A stretch of 64,000 bases of DNA from Cohnella sp. SGD-V74 (GTDB lineage: Bacteria > Bacillota > Bacilli > Paenibacillales > Paenibacillaceae), in NCBI RefSeq assembly GCF_003001675.1, contig NZ_PVYW01000007.1, forward strand, positions 248,001 to 312,000. The letters run 5' to 3'. Under the pieces are notes generated by a model that was given only the letters and a program-made list of their open reading frames with translations, did not search any database and was not told where the DNA came from. The position numbers and the translations under genes are program-made. Positions 31,759 to 40,679 of this stretch are shown here, piece by piece; positions within the stretch are counted from its first letter, which is position 1; every line of letters starts with the position of its first letter.

Positions 31759-33074
31759 TTACGATTCATCCCGGCGGCAAGGCGACGGAAGCGGAAATCC
31801 GGGACGTCGCCGACCGGATCCGCGCCGCGATCGACAGGCAGGAACTGATCGATCTGATTCTGGAATTGGGCAATATTCGCTCTCTGGCGGGTTACGAGAA
31901 AGAGGCCGGGGACTTCGTATACGATTGGATGAAGCGGGAAGCTTTTTCCCCGAAGAAGGTCGGAATGGTTCCGGACCGCTTTAACGTCATTGGCGAATAC
32001 GGCGGGCAGAACCCGACGCAGGGCAAGAATCTGCTGTTCACCAGCCATCTGGATACCGAATCGCCCCAATATAACGATCTCGACAAGCTGAAGTACCGTC
32101 CGGGATCGGTCGACAAGCCGGAATGGCTTCAGGCGAGCCTGAAGGACGGCGTCTTCTCCGGCAGGCCGGTGGAGAACGACAGAGGGCCGATGGCCTGCTT
32201 CCTGATCGGGGCCAAGGCGCTGAAGCAAACCGGCCTGCCAATGGCCGGCTCGCTCTACCTGACGGCCTGTCCGGCGGAGATCGGTCCGGAGCACGTGGAG
32301 GAATTCCAAGGCCCGCAGTTTCTGGGCAAGGAAATCGGCGCGCAGTTCATGATGACGCACGGAGGTGTGGCGCCGGACTTCGCTATTGCGGCTGAAGGAA
32401 CGGATTTCGGAATTTCCTGGGTGTCGTGCGGACATGCGAACTTCCGCATCAATATCTATGGAGAGGATGTTTTCACGCCGTTGCTGGAGCATCCGGAGGA
32501 GCTGCGCAGGCACCCGAGCGCGCTCGTGAAGGTGGCGCCGCTCATCGAAGCGCTGCAGAAGTGGTGCGTCGAGTTCGAGAAGAACAACATCTACCATTCT
32601 CCCGGCGGGACGGCGGTGCCGAAAACCCAGATCGGAGCCATTCGCGGCGGAGACCCTCATCTGATGGGCGGGGGGAGCGAGGTGTGCTCGGTGTACTTGG
32701 GAGCGACGCTGACTCCCGTTCAATCGATCGCCGACGTGCAGCGTTCGTTGGAAGCGCTGATGGAGAAGGAGGGCTTCGAAGGCAAGGTGGAGCCGGTCGT
32801 TTACCGTCAAGGCTTCGAGGCGGACGCCGAGCGGGTCGGGGGTCTGAAGCGGTCGATCAGCCGCTCCAGCGAGTCGGCGGGCAAAGGCGAGACGCCGCAG
32901 GGCCACTACATTTATTCGAGCATGTGGCGCGATCATAACGTGTTCAATATGTATCACATCCCGGCGGTTACCTACGGGCCGAGAAGATTCGCCCCGACGG
33001 TGGACGACATGGTGGACGCGGCGGTCATCTACGCGACGACGGCTTGGCTGATCTGCAACGATATGGAGGGATAA
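31755..33074 (+). CDS. M20-family metallo-amidohydrolase
   Basis: The 439-residue enzyme is of the ArgE/DapE/carboxypeptidase type. Metal-binding motifs visible are SHLDTES (His-x-Asp near residue 96), ENDRGP (near 140), CPAEIGPEH (catalytic Glu near 178), AEGTD (near 212) and a late His in MYHIPAVTYGPRR. It would cleave an amide or carbamoyl bond. It stands where classical rut operons have RutC/RutD, so the downstream steps must differ; alternatively it trims an N-acyl substrate first, as in bacillar S-compound salvage clusters that combine LLM oxygenases with M20 enzymes. Confidence 0.85.
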   Translation: MITIHPGGKATEAEIRDVADRIRAAIDRQELIDLILELGNIRSLAGYEKEAGDFVYDWMKREAFSPKKVGMVPDRFNVIGEYGGQNPTQGKNLLFTSHLDTESPQYNDLDKLKYRPGSVDKPEWLQASLKDGVFSGRPVENDRGPMACFLIGAKALKQTGLPMAGSLYLTACPAEIGPEHVEEFQGPQFLGKEIGAQFMMTHGGVAPDFAIAAEGTDFGISWVSCGHANFRINIYGEDVFTPLLEHPEELRRHPSALVKVAPLIEALQKWCVEFEKNNIYHSPGGTAVPKTQIGAIRGGDPHLMGGGSEVCSVYLGATLTPVQSIADVQRSLEALMEKEGFEGKVEPVVYRQGFEADAERVGGLKRSISRSSESAGKGETPQGHYIYSSMWRDHNVFNMYHIPAVTYGPRRFAPTVDDMVDAAVIYATTAWLICNDMEG

Positions 33075-33104
33075 GCTTTCATTTTGCCCGGGGAGGGACT
33101 AAAA

Positions 33105-33599
33105 TTGGATTCAATAGCCTGGAGAAACGCGATGGGCAAATTCGCGACGGGAATTACGGTCGTGACGACGACGGACGCGGACGGCAAGCCGCAAGGGATG
33201 ACGGTTAACGCGTTTACCTCGCTGTCGCTCGAGCCGCCGATGCTGCTCGTCTGTCTCGACAACAAAAGCTCGACGCTGACGCATATTTTGGAATCGAGGA
33301 AGTTTTGCGTTCATTTTCTGTCGGAGGAGCAGGAGGCCGTCTCCCGGGCTTTCGCCCGCAAAGGAGAAGCCGATAAGTTCGAGGGTTTCCCTTACTTCGC
33401 CGGAGAGACGGGCGTGCCTGTGCTGGAAGGCTGTCTGGCATACGTCGAATGCGGCTTGCGCAAAGCGGTGGAAGGCGGCGACCACCAGATCCTGCTCGGG
33501 GACGGGCTGAAGCTCGTCGTTCCGTCGTCGGGGGCCGGCCCGCTGCTCTTCTTCGGAGGGAAATACGGCCGGCTGGCGGAAGAGGCGGAGGCTTCATGA
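33105..33599 (+). CDS. Flavin reductase domain protein, RutF/HpaC-like
   Basis: The 164-residue protein has the split-barrel flavin reductase fold: MGKFATGITVVTT, GMTVNAFTSLSLEPP and MLLVCLDNKSST are hallmark segments. It would reduce FMN with NAD(P)H for the RutA-like oxygenase. TTG 33105 is chosen because GGGAGGG ends 7 bases before it. Its stop overlaps the next ATG (ATGA at 33596-33599), so the two reductases are coupled. Confidence 0.88.
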   Translation: MDSIAWRNAMGKFATGITVVTTTDADGKPQGMTVNAFTSLSLEPPMLLVCLDNKSSTLTHILESRKFCVHFLSEEQEAVSRAFARKGEADKFEGFPYFAGETGVPVLEGCLAYVECGLRKAVEGGDHQILLGDGLKLVVPSSGAGPLLFFGGKYGRLAEEAEAS

Positions 33600-34111
33600 A
33601 GATTACCGCAATCGTAGGCAATCCTAGAAGCCGCTCGAAGTCGTTCGGCGTCGCCGAAGAGATCGTTCGCCAACTGGTCGCACGGCTGGATGGAGAGGCC
33701 GACGTCGAGCTCGTCGATCTGGCGGATTACGCTTCCGCACTGCTGGAATGGGGCAATCCGGGAGCGGGGCGGATCGTGCAGCGCGTATGCGAGTCGGATA
33801 TTGCCGTGTTTGTCAGCCCAACCTACAAAGCCACCTATACGGGACTGCTGAAGCTGTTCGTCGATCAGCTTCCAATGGAGGCATTGTCCGGCGTGGCGGC
33901 AATCCCCGTCATGGTTGGGGCGGCCCCGCAGCACAGCCTGGCCGTGGAGGCGTACTTGCGGCCGCTGCTGGTCGAGGTCGGCGCCGTCTGCCCGACGCGC
34001 GGGCTGTACGTAATAGACTCCCAGATCGACCGGCTGCCGGAGACGGTGAGCGGCTGGTACGAGACGTCGTCCGCGGCGCTGCGCGGCGTCGTGTTCGGCA
34101 AGGGGGCATGA
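33596..34111 (+). CDS. NADPH-dependent FMN reductase, SsuE-like flavodoxin fold
   Basis: The 171-residue protein opens with MKITAIVGNPRSRSKSF, the flavin phosphate-binding loop of the family, followed by SPTYKATYTGLLKLFVDQLP, the second flavin-contact segment. It supplies reduced FMN. Having both a RutF-type and an SsuE-type reductase beside one oxygenase is redundant and unusual. Translation is coupled to the RutF-like gene by a 4-base overlap. Confidence 0.9.
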   Translation: MKITAIVGNPRSRSKSFGVAEEIVRQLVARLDGEADVELVDLADYASALLEWGNPGAGRIVQRVCESDIAVFVSPTYKATYTGLLKLFVDQLPMEALSGVAAIPVMVGAAPQHSLAVEAYLRPLLVEVGAVCPTRGLYVIDSQIDRLPETVSGWYETSSAALRGVVFGKGA

Positions 34112-34127
34112 GAGGAGACGAAGCGAA

Positions 34128-35222
34128 TTGGTCACGCAAACGTTGGATGAAGCGAAGTCTACGGTGCAGACGCGAATATTGAACGCGGCGGAGGATATTT
34201 TCGCGCGGATCGGGTTCGCGGGGTGCCGCATGAACGATATCGCGGCGAAGGCCGGAGTTAATCAGGCGCTCATCCACTATTACTTCGAATCCAAAGAGAA
34301 GCTGTACATGGACGTCGTAACTCGTCTATTCGAGCAGTGGGAGCTCCACGTCAACGAAATTCTTTTGGAGGACGAGGAGCCTCAGGCGCTGCTGCGCAAA
34401 TATATCCGGGAGCACTTCGAACTGAAGTGCAAGCTCCCCAATCTGCACATGCTCTACCATCGCGAGTCGCTGGAGGGCGGAGATCTGTTCCAGAAGTACG
34501 CTTCGGCCAAGTGGACCGGGGATACCGAAGAGAAGATGCGGATTATCGCCGGGTGGAAGCAAGGGGGGCTCATCCAGGGACAGATTCACGAACGCGTGCT
34601 GCTGCAGTTGATCTGGGGAATGATGAATCAGTTCTACTATCGCAGCGAGGACAACTTGCGGGAAGAGATGCAATTGCAAGGCTCCTATGAAGAAATGAAA
34701 GAGTTGCTGGCCGACCAGATTATCCGGACGACGCTGTACGGTGTGCTCCCGCGGGACGAAGGGCAGGGCAAGGCGGAAGGCGGCGCGGCCGTCTCCCGAA
34801 GCGCGTGCGTGCTGCTGCCGAAGGAAGTGCGGGCTTACGATACCGCGGACGTCGAGGAGCTGCTGAACGCGCTGCGTCTTCTGCACGGGATGGAGCTCAG
34901 CGTCGTCGATAGCGCGGGGGAGTTGTTCCAAGCGATGGGCGAAGAAGATCCCTGCCTCGTCGTTGTACTGGCGGCGACGGCTTTCGGAGAAGTGCCCGCG
35001 CCGGTGCACGAGCTGTTGGCCCGTTCGGAAGCGGAGCCGGGGGCGATCGCCGATCGCTTCGTCGCCGTATGGACGGCGGCCCGGGAGAGACAGGCCGGCG
35101 ACCAACTGCAGCGGACGCTGGAAGAGGCGTTTAATCGTCTCGGCGCATTCGCGGTGTCCCGCGTATCCGGCCAGAGCGGCCGGGAGTACGCGGAGCGCTG
35201 CGCTAAACTTGCAAGAAACTAG
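34128..35222 (+). CDS. TetR-family regulator with an extra C-terminal flavodoxin-like region
   Basis: The 364-residue protein is far longer than ordinary TetR regulators (about 200). Residues 16-60 form the TetR helix-turn-helix (MNDIAAKAGVNQALIHYYF), with a helical ligand domain to about 210. After a low-complexity linker (211-223), residues 224-364 add an alpha/beta region. Its segment LVVVLAATAFGEVPAPVHELL resembles the flavin-binding loop of FMN reductases such as the gene two positions upstream. I infer a regulator that may sense flavin or redox state, or a degenerate fusion. Start TTG 34128 after GAGGAG. It probably controls the cluster, in the way RutR does. Confidence 0.85.
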   Translation: MVTQTLDEAKSTVQTRILNAAEDIFARIGFAGCRMNDIAAKAGVNQALIHYYFESKEKLYMDVVTRLFEQWELHVNEILLEDEEPQALLRKYIREHFELKCKLPNLHMLYHRESLEGGDLFQKYASAKWTGDTEEKMRIIAGWKQGGLIQGQIHERVLLQLIWGMMNQFYYRSEDNLREEMQLQGSYEEMKELLADQIIRTTLYGVLPRDEGQGKAEGGAAVSRSACVLLPKEVRAYDTADVEELLNALRLLHGMELSVVDSAGELFQAMGEEDPCLVVVLAATAFGEVPAPVHELLARSEAEPGAIADRFVAVWTAARERQAGDQLQRTLEEAFNRLGAFAVSRVSGQSGREYAERCAKLARN

Positions 35223-35231
35223 GTGGTCGAG

Positions 35232-36767
35232 GTGAATTCGGATACGGCGAAAGGCTCGGCATCCAGGCTGAATTGGCTCATGTCGGCGCTTCTCGTCAGC
35301 ATTTTCCTGACGCAGGTGGATCAGACGATCGTCTCCACCGCGCTGCCGACCATCGTGTCCGAATTGAACGGCCTGGAGCATATGTCCTGGGTGTTTACCA
35401 TTTACATGCTGTGCTCGACGGTCGTCATGCCGATTGCGGGCAAGCTGTCGGATATTTTCGGGAGAAAAGGCTTCTATATGTTCGGTCTGGCGGTGTTTCT
35501 GCTCGGATCGGCTCTGTGCGGGTTTGCCGGAAGTATGGCCGAGCTGATCGTCTACCGGGGCATTCAGGGGCTGGGAGCGGGCTTCGTGATTCCGATCACG
35601 TTCACGCTCGTGTTTACGATCATGCCGAAGGAGAAGGCGGGCAAGTACCAGACGTTCTATATGAGCGTGTTCGCCCTGTCCTCCATCGTTGGCCCTTCGC
35701 TCGGGGCGGTCATTACGCAGAACCTGGATTGGCGCTGGAACTTCTACATTAATCTGCCGATCGGACTGTACGTGTTTATCGTCTTGAACCGGACATTGAA
35801 GGAGAAGTCGGCTTCGAAGGCTCGCCCGTCCGTCGACGCGAAGGGGGCCGCGCTGCTGGCGATCACGACGCTGTCGATCCTGCTGGCGCTGAAGCTGGGC
35901 GGGGAGCAGTACGCATGGCTGTCCGCGCCGGTCATCGGGCTGCTGTTGGTCGGCGCGGCGGGACTTGCCCTGTTCGTGGCGGTCGAGAGACGCGTGCGCG
36001 AACCGATTTTGCCGCTGCAGCTGTTTCGCGTCCGGTCGATATCCGGAACGTTGGCGGCGACGTTCCTGCAGGGCGTCATTCTGTACGGAGCGCTGCTGTT
36101 CATTCCGCTGTTCGTGCAGGGCAGCATGGGCGGCGACGTAGGGGATGCGGGCAACACGCTCACTCCGATGATGTTCTCAATGATGCTCGGGGCGACGATG
36201 AGCAATGTCCTGATGAAAAGGTGGACGTACCGCGCGGGGATGATCGCATCGATGTCGCTGGCGGGCGCCGGCATGCTCGGAATGGCGTACATGCCGCTTG
36301 ACGCGCAAATGTGGAAGATCGCTCTGGTTATGCTCGTCGTCGGGATCGGAATCGGCATTCTGATGCCGCTGGCCCAGATGGCGGTTACCTACGGGGCGGA
36401 AGATCGCTTCAAGGGCGTGGCGACGTCGACGGTCGGCTTCAGCCGTTCGGTCGGCGGAGTGTTCGGCTCGGCGGTGCTGGCCGCGATTGTGAACGGCAGC
36501 CTGTCGACGGCCGTTCGGCGCCATGCGGCCGAGCTCGGGGCGGCTTCGCCGGATTTCGCGAATCCGCAGCAGCTGCTGGCCGCCGATTCCTCGCTGCCCG
36601 AGCCGACCGCGGCGCTGCTGCGGCAAGCGCTCGGCGAGTCGGTGCAGCTCGGCTTCTGGTTCCTGGCGCTGGCCGCCGTCCTCGGCATCGTCGCGGCGGC
36701 CTGCTCGGGCGGCGCTCGCTTCCGCATCGACTCCGAAGCCGATCTGCGTTCCGCCGCCAAGGCGTAA
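35232..36767 (+). CDS. MFS drug/metabolite exporter, DHA2 (EmrB/QacA) family
   Basis: This membrane protein of about 511 residues has 14 predicted helices. Family motifs are LTQVDQTIVSTALPTI (motif D1), GKLSDIFGRKGFYMFG (motif A) and GPSLGAVI (motif C). Such pumps expel amphipathic compounds by proton antiport. GTG 35232 has AGGTGG 5 bases before it; GTG 35223, directly after the TetR stop, is the alternative. It is last in the ten-gene run and may export a toxic product or the substrate itself. A terminator follows. Confidence 0.9.
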   Translation: MNSDTAKGSASRLNWLMSALLVSIFLTQVDQTIVSTALPTIVSELNGLEHMSWVFTIYMLCSTVVMPIAGKLSDIFGRKGFYMFGLAVFLLGSALCGFAGSMAELIVYRGIQGLGAGFVIPITFTLVFTIMPKEKAGKYQTFYMSVFALSSIVGPSLGAVITQNLDWRWNFYINLPIGLYVFIVLNRTLKEKSASKARPSVDAKGAALLAITTLSILLALKLGGEQYAWLSAPVIGLLLVGAAGLALFVAVERRVREPILPLQLFRVRSISGTLAATFLQGVILYGALLFIPLFVQGSMGGDVGDAGNTLTPMMFSMMLGATMSNVLMKRWTYRAGMIASMSLAGAGMLGMAYMPLDAQMWKIALVMLVVGIGIGILMPLAQMAVTYGAEDRFKGVATSTVGFSRSVGGVFGSAVLAAIVNGSLSTAVRRHAAELGAASPDFANPQQLLAADSSLPEPTAALLRQALGESVQLGFWFLALAAVLGIVAAACSGGARFRIDSEADLRSAAKA

Positions 36768-36778
36768 ACCTTGGAATG

Positions 36779-36814
36779 AACCTCCGTTCCCTTTGCGGGA
36801 TCGGAGGTTTTTTT
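36779..36814 (+). terminator. Rho-independent terminator closing the Rut-like cluster
   Basis: AACCTCCG pairs with CGGAGGTT around an inner stem-loop and is followed by a T run. It starts 12 bases after the exporter stop codon. Confidence 0.9.
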
Positions 36815-37071
36815 GGCATGGAGGGATGTGCTGGGGACGGCGACGAGACCGATGGGCGGCGGCAAAGGCCCGGCTCGGCAGGGCGCGCGTGAGTCGGAGG
36901 CCAAGAAAGTGCCTTGCGCCCTCGAAGAGGCCCGCCCCAATCGCAAAACCTCCGAAAAAAGACCAATCTAAGGGGATTTGTATATTTAAATCGTTATTTA
37001 CTCATATAGAAAACCCGGTTGACGCTCTTTACAATTGAAATTACGGGTGTACGTACTTTGGGAGCGGAAGG
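36815..37071. other. Intergenic region, nothing firm
   Basis: No coding frame with a ribosome binding site was seen. The right half turns A+T rich (about 36960-37040) and TTGACG at 37019-37024 could be a -35 for the GH19 gene, but no convincing -10 is spaced correctly. Confidence 0.4.
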
Positions 37072-38346
37072 ATGAGCGTGACAATGAAGATGACGAGCGG
37101 AAGGGCGTTTGCAATCGGAGCCTTTGCTCTGTCCGCGCTATTGCTGTTTGCCTATCTGGAATCGAATCGGGATGCCCCTTCCGCCCGAACGAACCCGCTA
37201 TCCCCTTCGACGGCCGCGTCCGAACAAAAAAACGAGAGGAAAAACGAGATGAAACATGAAGTGAACTCCGAAGTTCCCGAGGTTTCCGTCGTCGGCCAGA
37301 GCCGCGTTCTTACCGATTCCGAGGTGACATCCTTGTGGGGCGGAATAGATCCGCGGTATTCGCCCGATCAAGCCGTTGCCGCCGTTCAAACCGCACTGCC
37401 GCAAGAGGCATACGAGCAAATATTTCCCTGCCGGATCGGATCGGCGGAATGGCACAGGGTTTCCGCCGATCTGCCCTTTTACCGCATAGATCAAACCGAT
37501 TACTATTCGTACAACAACTTGTTGGCCGCCATTGCGGATGTCGCCAATATCAAATACAAGGTCGAATACAGGCAGGGCGACGTCCGGAACAGACGCGTAT
37601 TTCGGTTGGACAAAGAGACCCGGACGGAGACGCTTGTCTACCAAGTCGCCGAGTTTGACGCTCCCTCCAACAGGACGGTTCCGATCGTTTCGCAATCGGT
37701 CGATTTCGGCGCCTTCCTTCAGGAAGGGTCCGAGCTGCAGCGCAAGCACGAGCTGGCGGCTTTCCTGGCCAATATCGCGCACGAAACGGGCGAAAATGTG
37801 CCGCCGTCCCCTAATGAGCCGAGGAGTGCGTGGGGGTTGTTCTGGAACGAAGAAATCTCCTACATCAACACCTCCGGCGTTCATTATTCCGAACCTCACG
37901 ACGATTTTCCGCCGGTGGCGGGCAAATCCTACCATGGACGCGGACCGATCCAGTTGAGCTGGAACGCCAATTACGGTTTGATCAGCGGAATTATATACGG
38001 GGACAAGGATAAGCTGCTGCAGAAGCCCGAGCTTATCGTCCAGGACGGCAAGCTGGGCTTCATGACGGCCATCCTGTTCTGGATGACCCCGCAGCCTCCG
38101 AAGCCTTCCGCTCACGACGTGATGGTCGGCAACTGGACGCCATCGGAATCGGACGTTGCCAAAGGGTTAACGCCGCCGGGGTTCGGCATTACCATTATGA
38201 TCATTAACGGCAATCTGGAGCGCAATCTGGACGAAACCGACGGGCGCATCGCCCGCCGCGTCGGTTTTTACCGGGGAATTACCGGTTATATGGGAGTTTC
38301 GATCGAAGGGGAGAAAGTGAACACGCTGGGCATGAGCCCGTTCTAA
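37072..38346 (+). CDS. GH19 chitinase-like protein, membrane-anchored or secreted
   Basis: The 424-residue protein has a hydrophobic N-terminal segment (about residues 12-28) without a clear cleavage site. A Lys/Glu-rich linker follows, then a region of about 120 residues of unknown nature. The GH19 catalytic domain starts near 205: FLANIAHETG carries the catalytic Glu238, SYHGRGPIQLSWNANYG (about 286-302) is the family signature, and TIMIINGNLE follows. It would cleave chitin or a peptidoglycan-like polymer. ATG 37072 is used; ATG 37084 is also possible and has AAGGATGAG upstream. Its stop codon overlaps that of the convergent sulfatase by four bases. Confidence 0.87.
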   Translation: MSVTMKMTSGRAFAIGAFALSALLLFAYLESNRDAPSARTNPLSPSTAASEQKNERKNEMKHEVNSEVPEVSVVGQSRVLTDSEVTSLWGGIDPRYSPDQAVAAVQTALPQEAYEQIFPCRIGSAEWHRVSADLPFYRIDQTDYYSYNNLLAAIADVANIKYKVEYRQGDVRNRRVFRLDKETRTETLVYQVAEFDAPSNRTVPIVSQSVDFGAFLQEGSELQRKHELAAFLANIAHETGENVPPSPNEPRSAWGLFWNEEISYINTSGVHYSEPHDDFPPVAGKSYHGRGPIQLSWNANYGLISGIIYGDKDKLLQKPELIVQDGKLGFMTAILFWMTPQPPKPSAHDVMVGNWTPSESDVAKGLTPPGFGITIMIINGNLERNLDETDGRIARRVGFYRGITGYMGVSIEGEKVNTLGMSPF

Positions 38347-39830
38347 GTCTGCTTCGTATAAGGCTTGGCCGACTCGTTCACGATGTCCTCGCCGACCGGG
38401 TACATCGTGAACATCCAGTGGTAGAAGTTGTCTCCGTTCTCCTTCAAGTAAGCGAACAGCCGCCCGTAATGATCCGCGATCGTCTCTTGCAGGGACGGCT
38501 CGTCAATCAGGTTGCGCATCTCCCAAGGGTCGGCTTCCAGATCGTAGAACTCGTTGACGTCGGGCGGGTTGACGACGAGCTTGTAGCGCTCGGTGCGGAT
38601 CATTCGCTGCGGATACGGGAAATGATGCCCGTGGAACTCGGCGAACATTTCCTCTCTTTCGCGCCAGCCCGGCTTCCCCTTCAGCAGCGGCAGCAGGCTC
38701 TGTCCGTCGTACCGCTCCGGCACCTCTCCCGTCGCCTCGTCCACGAACGTCGCCGTCAAGTCGAGCAAGGAGACGAGACGGCTCTCTCTTTTGCCGCCGC
38801 CCGGCGCTCCGGGATACTTCGCGATCAGAGGGACGCGGTACGTATCCTCGTACATCGCCGGACCTTTGTCGTACAGCTTGTGGTGTCCTTCGAAGCTGCC
38901 GTGGTCGGTCGTGAACGCGATCATCGTGTCGTCTGCCAGCCCCAGCTCCCGCAAAGCTTCCATCACCCTTCCGATCTGCTCGTCGATCAGCGTCGTGAAG
39001 CCCCAGTACATCGCGATCAGCTTTTTGACCTGCCGCTCCGTATACGACGAATAGCACCAGTGCCGGTAATAGTTATATTGCACCCGGGGCTTGCCCTCGA
39101 ACGTCTCCCCGAAGCTCGGCGGCAGCTCGACGTCGTCCGGGTCGTACAGGTTCGCATACTCTTCCGGAAGGAAATACGGCATGTGCGGCCCGAAGAAATG
39201 CAGCCCCAAGTAGAACGGTTTCCCTTCCTCGAGATACCTTTTCCCATAACGCCTAAGCTTGCCTATCGCTTCCTCCGCCAGAAAGTAGGAGAACGTCGCC
39301 TCAACCGGTTGCTTCAGCAAGCCGCCCATCATATTGCCGGGTTTGCCGTTGTCGAACGTTCCCTGAATGACGTCCTCGACCCGGAAAGGCGGATAGCCGC
39401 GCTCCTCCAGGTAGCGGACGTAAGCGGGGTGATGGACGGTCTCGCCCCATCCGGGGTAATGCTCCCCGTCGAACCCGAATTCCTCCGGAGGCCGGTCTTT
39501 CCCGACATGCCACTTGCCGACATGGCCGACCTCGTAGCCGGCTTCCCGAAGCTCGCGGGAGAACGGAACGTGCGACGGGTCCATCTCCACCGGATAGCAG
39601 ACGTTGCGCTCATAGTTGGCGATCAGGCCGTGTTTGCTGGGCTTAAGCCCCGTGACGACGGAAGCGCGGGCGGGCGTACAGATCGAAGTCGGCGTATAAG
39701 CGCGCTCGAAGAGTACGCCTTCCGAGGCCAGCCTGTCGATGTTGGGCGTTCTGCACACCGAATTGCCGTAGCAGCCGAGCGTGTCCGCGCGTTGTTGGTC
39801 CGTGAAGAGGAACAGAATATTTTTGGCCAT
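38343..39830 (-). CDS. Type I sulfatase
   Basis: The 495-residue enzyme belongs to the alkaline-phosphatase-like sulfatases. The N-terminus NILFLFTDQQRADTLGCYGN supplies metal-binding Asp residues. CTPAR (Cys51) is the site that must be converted to formylglycine. HVGKWHVGK and TTDHGSFEGHH are further active-site motifs. No signal peptide is present, so it acts in the cytoplasm on imported substrate. No maturation enzyme is encoded in the window. ATG 39830 is preferred; a GTG at 39842, directly after the permease stop, is possible. It is the last gene of an operon with a CUT1 importer, suggesting desulfation of an imported sulfated saccharide. Confidence 0.92.
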   Translation of the reverse strand: MAKNILFLFTDQQRADTLGCYGNSVCRTPNIDRLASEGVLFERAYTPTSICTPARASVVTGLKPSKHGLIANYERNVCYPVEMDPSHVPFSRELREAGYEVGHVGKWHVGKDRPPEEFGFDGEHYPGWGETVHHPAYVRYLEERGYPPFRVEDVIQGTFDNGKPGNMMGGLLKQPVEATFSYFLAEEAIGKLRRYGKRYLEEGKPFYLGLHFFGPHMPYFLPEEYANLYDPDDVELPPSFGETFEGKPRVQYNYYRHWCYSSYTERQVKKLIAMYWGFTTLIDEQIGRVMEALRELGLADDTMIAFTTDHGSFEGHHKLYDKGPAMYEDTYRVPLIAKYPGAPGGGKRESRLVSLLDLTATFVDEATGEVPERYDGQSLLPLLKGKPGWREREEMFAEFHGHHFPYPQRMIRTERYKLVVNPPDVNEFYDLEADPWEMRNLIDEPSLQETIADHYGRLFAYLKENGDNFYHWMFTMYPVGEDIVNESAKPYTKQT

Positions 39831-39842
39831 CGGCCTGCGCAC

Positions 39843-40679
39843 CTACCCTTTGACGGCGCCGGCGGTCAAGCCGGAAACCATGTATTTCTGGAAAAAGAGG
39901 AACAGCAGCGAGATTGGTACGATCGACGTGACGCACACGGTCATGATGCTGGCCCAGTCGTACGACAGCTCCCCGATATAGCGGATGGAGATGCCGGCGT
40001 TCAGCGTGCGCAGCTCGTCCTTGTTGATCAGCGTGAGCGAGTACAGGAAGTCGTCCCACGACAGAATGAACGAATAGATGCCGATGGAGAAAATGCCCGG
40101 CTTGGTCAGCGGCATGACGATCCGGAACAGGATACCGAAGCGGCTGGCCCCGTCGATCTTCGCGGACTCTTCGAGCGCGACCGGAATGTTGTCGAAGAAC
40201 ACTTTGATCATCCAGATCGAGAACGGCAGGCTGGCCGTCGTCAAGGCGATGACGAGTCCCGTTCTCGTATTCAGCAGGCCGTAGCCGTTGTAGATCGTAT
40301 AGAGCGCGATCAGCAGCGACACGACGGGCAGCATCTGGGTCGAGAGAATCGAGAACATCGCCAGCGATTTGAAGCGGAATTCGAAGCGGGAGAAGCCGTA
40401 GCCCGCGAACATCGCGGCGATCAGCGTAATGGCCGTCGAGCCGAAGCCGACGAGAAGGCTGTTGCGGTAGTAAGTCGTGAACACGTTGTCCGCGAACAGC
40501 TTCTTATAGTGCGAGAGCACCGGCTCGGACGGAAACCACTCCGGCGGAATGCGGAACAGCGCCGAGTTGCCCTTGAACGAAGTGAGCAGCATCCAGTAGA
40601 GCGGGAATACGAGAAACAGCAGGAACGCGGCCGCGCCCAGCAAGGGCAGCGCGGCTCCGAAAATTCGTCGTTGTCTCAA
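39843..40679 (-). CDS. CUT1 ABC permease, MalG type (sulfatase cluster)
   Basis: The 278-residue permease has six predicted helices and the EAA loop EESAKIDGASRFGILFRIVMP. The C-terminus YMVSGLTAGAVKG is typical. Translation starts at TTG 40679, which overlaps the TGA of the partner permease gene by four bases (TTGA), indicating tight coupling. Confidence 0.9.
   Translation of the reverse strand: MRQRRIFGAALPLLGAAAFLLFLVFPLYWMLLTSFKGNSALFRIPPEWFPSEPVLSHYKKLFADNVFTTYYRNSLLVGFGSTAITLIAAMFAGYGFSRFEFRFKSLAMFSILSTQMLPVVSLLIALYTIYNGYGLLNTRTGLVIALTTASLPFSIWMIKVFFDNIPVALEESAKIDGASRFGILFRIVMPLTKPGIFSIGIYSFILSWDDFLYSLTLINKDELRTLNAGISIRYIGELSYDWASIMTVCVTSIVPISLLFLFFQKYMVSGLTAGAVKG

Noticed and set aside
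29960..33074. Reading the LLM/M20 pair as a plain sulfur-compound salvage (snaA/sndA-like) cluster
   Set aside because: The oxygenase segments match RutA more closely than the SnaA/CmoJ type, and a RutB-like hydrolase sits next to it; however, the alternative is not fully excluded.
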